Assembly (NCBI GenBank): GCA_937876995.1
Contig: CALEFD010000044.1
Location: forward strand, 1 to 8,896
DNA: 8,896 nucleotides
Direction of reading: 5' to 3'
Origin: an uncultured Bacteroidales bacterium
Lineage (GTDB): Bacteria > Bacteroidota > Bacteroidia > Bacteroidales > Bacteroidaceae
The position numbers and the translations under genes are program-made. Under the pieces are notes generated by a model, which saw nothing but the letters and a program-made list of their open reading frames with translations, made no database searches and had not been told where the DNA came from. Each line of letters starts with the position of its first letter. Position 1 is the first letter of the stretch. Below, piece after piece: positions 7,501 to 8,896 of the stretch.

Positions 7501-8411
7501 ATATATCTGCTTGATGAATATTTATCGGCTTTTTCTGCCTGTTCAACAGATTCGTAAGCAAAATAGTTAGCAACTGCTTGTTCTTCGTTCTCTTCTTTGT
7601 TGTGGTTTTCTTTCTTTATTTCGTTGTTGATAGAGTGCATATAGTCTTTTGGACTCATACCGTAGAAATCTCTAAATGAAGCAGAGAAATGAGATAAGTT
7701 GTTATAACCTAGTGCATATGCTACATCAGATATGTTCAACTGTTTTTCGCCAAGGAGAATACCAGCTTGTCTTAGACGTATGTTTTTGATATAATCGCGA
7801 GCACTTTGTCCGATGAGTTCTTTTAGTTTGCGGTGCATATGTACGCGGCTCATACCGACGTATGAAGCAAGAGCAGCGACGTTAAGATCAGGTTCTGCGA
7901 TATGCTCTTCGATGTATTTTGTTACCTTTTGCATTAGGACTTCGTTCTGAGATTTAACGGCTACAACCTTACGTGGGTTGGTTTTCTCTTGAGATTGATT
8001 CTGGTTATTGTTGTTATTGAGGTTTATTCTGCTCATTATTCTATCGCGGTTAGCTAATATGCTGTGTATTGTTCCGCGAAGGTGAGTTACATCGAAAGGT
8101 TTAGCGATGTAAGCGTCGGCTCCAGTAAGTAAGCCTTTATTTCGGTCTTCTTCTGAGTGTTTGGCTGTAAGGAGTATGACTGGTATGTGATTTAGGTTGA
8201 TGTTACTTTTTATCTTTTTGCATAGAGTCATACCGTCCATTTCTGGCATTTTGATGTCGGTGTAAATCAAATCATACTTATTGGCGAGTGCCATATCCAA
8301 ACCGGCGCGACCGTTTTCAGCCACTTCTACCGTATATCCCTCAAACTCAAGGATTTCCTTGAGAGTATTACGAATCGCACGTTCGTCATCCATCACCAAA
8401 ATCTTTGCCAT
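4578..8411 (-). CDS. REC receiver-AraC/XylS DNA-binding-GH2 beta-galactosidase fusion protein
   Basis: 1277 residues. 1-125: response-regulator receiver with acidic pair D8/D9, phospho-acceptor D52, T82 and K104 all present. 131-141: Asn-rich linker. 155-260: AraC helix-turn-helix pair (LASYVGMSRVHMHRKLKEL; VAYALGYNNLSHFSASFRDF) like the C terminus of Bacteroides hybrid two-component regulators. 262-282: charged linker. ~283-1277: LacZ-type GH2 (sugar-binding, immunoglobulin-like, TIM barrel, Bgal small-chain domains) with metal-site E665, acid/base E711 (SMGNEDGDG), nucleophile E775 (ECEYAHAMGN), and a normal C terminus (NSWGAIPLEQYRLP). Known: GH2 LacZ enzymes hydrolyse beta-galactosides; REC-AraC modules control glycan-use genes after phosphorylation. 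Odd: Bacteroidales GH2 proteins usually start with a signal peptide plus about 20 residues (an EWQNP-like start). Here that part is replaced by the regulator, so the product should be cytosolic. Start: ATG 8411 is chosen over an in-frame ATG at 8507 because a good promoter lies between them and MAKILVMDDE is a typical receiver start. The frame is certain; whether the fusion is natural is not. Confidence 0.85.
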   Translation of the reverse strand: MAKILVMDDERAIRNTLKEILEFEGYTVEVAENGRAGLDMALANKYDLIYTDIKMPEMDGMTLCKKIKSNINLNHIPVILLTAKHSEEDRNKGLLTGADAYIAKPFDVTHLRGTIHSILANRDRIMSRINLNNNNNQNQSQEKTNPRKVVAVKSQNEVLMQKVTKYIEEHIAEPDLNVAALASYVGMSRVHMHRKLKELIGQSARDYIKNIRLRQAGILLGEKQLNISDVAYALGYNNLSHFSASFRDFYGMSPKDYMHSINNEIKKENHNKEENEEQAVANYFAYESVEQAEKADKYSSSRYMSLEGKWRFNFVENAWERPENFFALNFDDSKWVDFPVPGLFEMNGYGDRIYVNVGYVWRNQFNNNPPFVEERNNYVGSYRQNFTIPADWKGEKVYIHIGSATSNLKVWVNGKYVGYSEDSKMAAEFDITDYVEFGKQNLIAMQIMRWCDGSYLEDQDFWRFTGIAREAYLYARPQSRIKDYRVYTNLDSEYKNAKFSVEVDVINPEAKVLLTKLIDENGKAIINDKIELTGSDTYFKEYDVKNPKKWSAEIPNLYTLYLTLADKDGKVIESIPQKVGFRSVEIKDRQLLVNGQPILIKGANRHEMDPNTGYVVPLERMIEDIQIMKKMNINAIRTSHYPDDPRWYDLCDKYGIYLVAEANVEGHGMMYGPHPLAKNADYMQAHLERNMSNVMTFKNHPSIIVWSMGNEDGDGQNFVECYKWIKEYDKTRPVQYEGATWAPDHCDIACPMYADYGAMIRHEKGNDPRPFIECEYAHAMGNSQGGFKEYWDIIRANRSVQGGFIWDFVDQAVYGISEDGNKIFQYGGDAGRYPASDQNFNNNGIIAPDRRWNPHAYEVRHQYQDVWVTPININKGEVQVYNEYFFRDLSAYYMHWALTANGEVIAENSEKLPKVAPGKKVKMVLPALVKALKSADSSKELLLGVEIRLLEDEALLEKDYAVARNQIEISDYSFPTVETLTAAQEGEIKIDEANAWLTLSAAGFDVTFNKSNGWIDYIDLDGKQITKNRTSMKSDFWRAPTDNDFGANLQRNMSAWKNPNMRMTSFNRTEENGNQVVTVVYQMNSVRSLLTLKYTMTPDGKLIVNQSIKKAEGESEVPNMFRFGMTLTMQEEYNTIEYYGRGPIENYSDRNSSEWIGVYNQSVESQYYPYIRPQESGNKTDVRYWKVVNGEGRGLMFYGTEPLSMSSLNFATEDLDEGMSKVNRHSGDLVPRKSTTVHVDKVQAGLACVNSWGAIPLEQYRLPHGDYEYTFVIAPVR

Positions 8412-8437
8412 AGCTAACCAATTTATACAATTCCACG

Positions 8438-8468
8438 CAAAGGTACAACAAAAAATGCACATACGCAA
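8438..8468 (-). promoter_or_regulatory. Predicted promoter of the REC-AraC-GH2 fusion (-33 TTG / -7 TACCTTTG)
   Basis: The minus strand carries TACCTTTG at 8445-8438, a full match to the Bacteroidota -7 consensus, with TTG at 8468-8466 and a 20-base spacer, the usual distance for the -33 box. Transcription would start near 8430, about 20 bases before the ATG at 8411. This excludes the longer reading with a start at 8507. No strong Shine-Dalgarno sequence precedes the ATG, which is normal for this phylum. Confidence 0.7.
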
Positions 8469-8495
8469 GCAAGCGAGCATTTTTTTTTGAAAAAT

Positions 8496-8513
8496 AGATA
8501 GATTCATCTATCT
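8496..8513. promoter_or_regulatory. 18-bp palindrome upstream of the fusion promoter, possible operator
   Basis: AGATAGAT-TC-ATCTATCT is a perfect 8-bp dyad around a two-base centre, about 28 bases upstream of the -33 box. Its size and symmetry suit a site for a dimeric regulator. A hairpin with a two-base loop is less likely to form. AraC-family sites are usually direct repeats, so autoregulation by the encoded AraC domain is not implied. Function is inferred from position only. Confidence 0.4.
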
Positions 8514-8519
8514 CATAAA

Positions 8520-8566
8520 CCCAGCAGCACCCATAGAAAGCTTGCTTGCAGTTGGGTGTTGTTGGG
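8520..8566 (+). other. Plus-strand hairpin, 14-bp stem with two G-U pairs
   Basis: CCCAGCAGCACCCA (8520-8533) pairs with TGGGTGTTGTTGGG (8553-8566) around a 19-base loop. Two positions pair only as G-U in plus-strand RNA; in minus-strand RNA they would be A-C mismatches, which hints that a plus-strand transcript is the structured one. No U-run follows, so it is not a classical terminator. Confidence 0.45.
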
Positions 8567-8598
8567 GATATGATAAGGTGGCAACCGTATTTTTCAAA

Positions 8599-8728
8599 AA
8601 AAAATGCGAGCGAACTGGAGTATGTACCGCATAATGCGAACGTACTTTCGAGGTGGGCGAGCGCAGCGAGGTCGGTGTCCTCGAAGTACAACAAAAAATG
8701 CGAGCGACGCGAAGTGTATGTACCGCAT
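8599..8728. repeat. Imperfect direct repeat units sharing AAAAAATGCGAGCGA and GTATGTACCGCAT
   Basis: AAAAAATGCGAGCGA occurs at 8599-8613 and 8693-8707. Each is followed, 6 and 8 bases later, by GTATGTACCGCAT (8620-8632 and 8716-8728). The two units are 94-96 bases apart and straddle copy 1 of the 53-bp repeat. This part is a nested, duplicated intergenic sequence rather than coding DNA. Confidence 0.75.
8649..8701. repeat. 53-bp direct repeat, copy 1
   Basis: Identical to 8839-8891 (offset 190). It begins CGAGGTGGGCGAGCGCAGCG and ends AACAAAAAATGC. In this copy the flank adds a long hairpin: GTACTTTCGAGG (8642-8653) pairs with CCTCGAAGTAC (8679-8689) with one bulged T. GC content is visibly higher than in the genes. 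Confidence 0.9.
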
Positions 8729-8750
8729 CGGGTAGCAGTCAAATAGGGCT

Positions 8751-8772
8751 CCCGCAAATTTTAATTTGTGGG
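8751..8772. other. 10-bp hairpin CCCGCAAATT-TT-AATTTGTGGG
   Basis: The arms at 8751-8760 and 8763-8772 pair fully in plus-strand RNA with one G-U pair, with a two-base centre. No U-run follows. It sits between the two 53-bp repeats and just before an AGGAG-ATG combination at 8776-8785. Confidence 0.4.
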
Positions 8773-8838
8773 AAGAGGAGAAATGGCGGCAAATTTAATG
8801 AGCACAGCGAATTCCTTTTTGCGAGCCAATTTCGACGA

Positions 8839-8891
8839 CGAGGTGGGCGAGCGCAGCGAGGTCGGTGTCCTCGAAGTACAACAAAAAATGC
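8839..8891. repeat. 53-bp direct repeat, copy 2
   Basis: Exact second copy of 8649-8701. Only the inner CGAGG/CCTCG stem is kept here because the left flank differs (TTCGACGA). The last 19 bases with their flank (GTACAACAAAAAATGCACA) also occur at 8443-8461, overlapping the fusion-gene promoter, so the repeat family reaches into a regulatory site. Confidence 0.9.
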
Positions 8892-8896
8892 ACACA

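Larger units (their letters stand above)
8477..8607. repeat. 20-bp perfect inverted repeat flanking the hairpin region
   Basis: TATTTTTCAAAAAAAAATGC on the plus strand at 8588-8607 is matched exactly by the minus strand at 8496-8477. Similarity continues more loosely beyond both arms (GTATGT...GCAT, then GTAC-TTT-G), so the right arm resembles a diverged inverted copy of the promoter region of the fusion gene. The arms enclose the palindrome at 8496-8513 and the hairpin at 8520-8566. Confidence 0.7.
8508..8896. other. Intergenic repeat region, no convincing gene
   Basis: This stretch upstream of the fusion gene contains the hairpins and repeats listed separately. Open frames cross it on both strands, but their translations are low-complexity and arise from the repeats, and none resembles a protein family I know. 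The only start with a purine-rich leader is the plus-strand ATG at 8783, open for 38 codons to the window edge; I do not call it a gene. Confidence 0.6.

Noticed and set aside
4100..7560. The peptide SVEQAEK appears both in the HDIG protein and near the start of the GH2 domain
   Set aside because: Codons differ apart from a short CAGGCAGAAAA-type stretch, and both occurrences fit their own families; probably chance.
8412..8507. 32-codon upstream extension of the fusion protein from ATG 8507, hydrophobic and Cys-rich, resembling a signal peptide or membrane anchor
   Set aside because: It covers a good -33/-7 promoter, lies in repeat sequence, and a typical receiver-domain start (MAKILVMDDE) occurs at 8411.
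8386..8757. Minus-strand open frame of about 123 codons across the intergenic region
   Set aside because: It overlaps the promoter and the fusion start in another frame, is built from the repeats, and resembles no family.
8588..8896. CRISPR array or tandem-repeat array
   Set aside because: There are only two 53-bp copies with dissimilar flanks, no regular spacers and no cas genes.

Overview
The window looks like Bacteroidales DNA (Bacteroides/Parabacteroides/Prevotella-like). The support is a hybrid-two-component-type AraC module, a Bacteroidota-type LptD, a LacZ-type GH2 enzyme, FISUMP and WSWHIW-type surface-protein domains, and promoters with the Bacteroidota -7 element TAnnTTTG. All convincing coding sequence is on the minus strand. 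I see no rRNA, tRNA, CRISPR array or insertion sequence.

Layout, in the direction of minus-strand transcription (right to left). (1) 8412-8896 is a repeat-rich non-coding stretch. It holds a 53-bp direct repeat, a 20-bp inverted repeat, an 18-bp palindrome, several hairpins and a good promoter. (2) 8411-4578 is one 1277-residue reading frame joining a response-regulator receiver domain, an AraC-type DNA-binding domain and a complete GH2 beta-galactosidase. (3) One base later, 4576-4037 encodes an intact HDIG phosphohydrolase, followed by a strong intrinsic terminator at 3981-4010. (4) A new promoter drives a reading frame from a GTG at 3930 that stays open to base 1. It starts as the LPS-assembly outer-membrane protein LptD, becomes a FISUMP/fibronectin-like surface-protein fragment near 1340, and becomes the catalytic domain of a XerC-type tyrosine recombinase near 470.

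The main message is mosaicism. At least four places join unrelated (or only distantly related) protein families in frame and without a stop. Three of them fall on a short motif that both families plausibly share. Read literally, the window holds a transcription factor fused to its candidate target enzyme, and a three-part LptD-surface protein-recombinase. The same pattern is expected from chimeric assembly of metagenomic reads or from a constructed or computer-generated sequence, and I think that is at least as likely as biology, especially for the LptD chimera. The HDIG gene, the GH2 enzyme domain and the first ~865 residues of LptD each look normal by themselves.

If the layout is real, the fusion and the HDIG gene would be one transcript from the promoter near 8440, and the LptD chimera would be a separate transcript. 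No pathway links LptD (outer-membrane biogenesis), the HDIG hydrolase and the beta-galactosidase beyond being neighbours.
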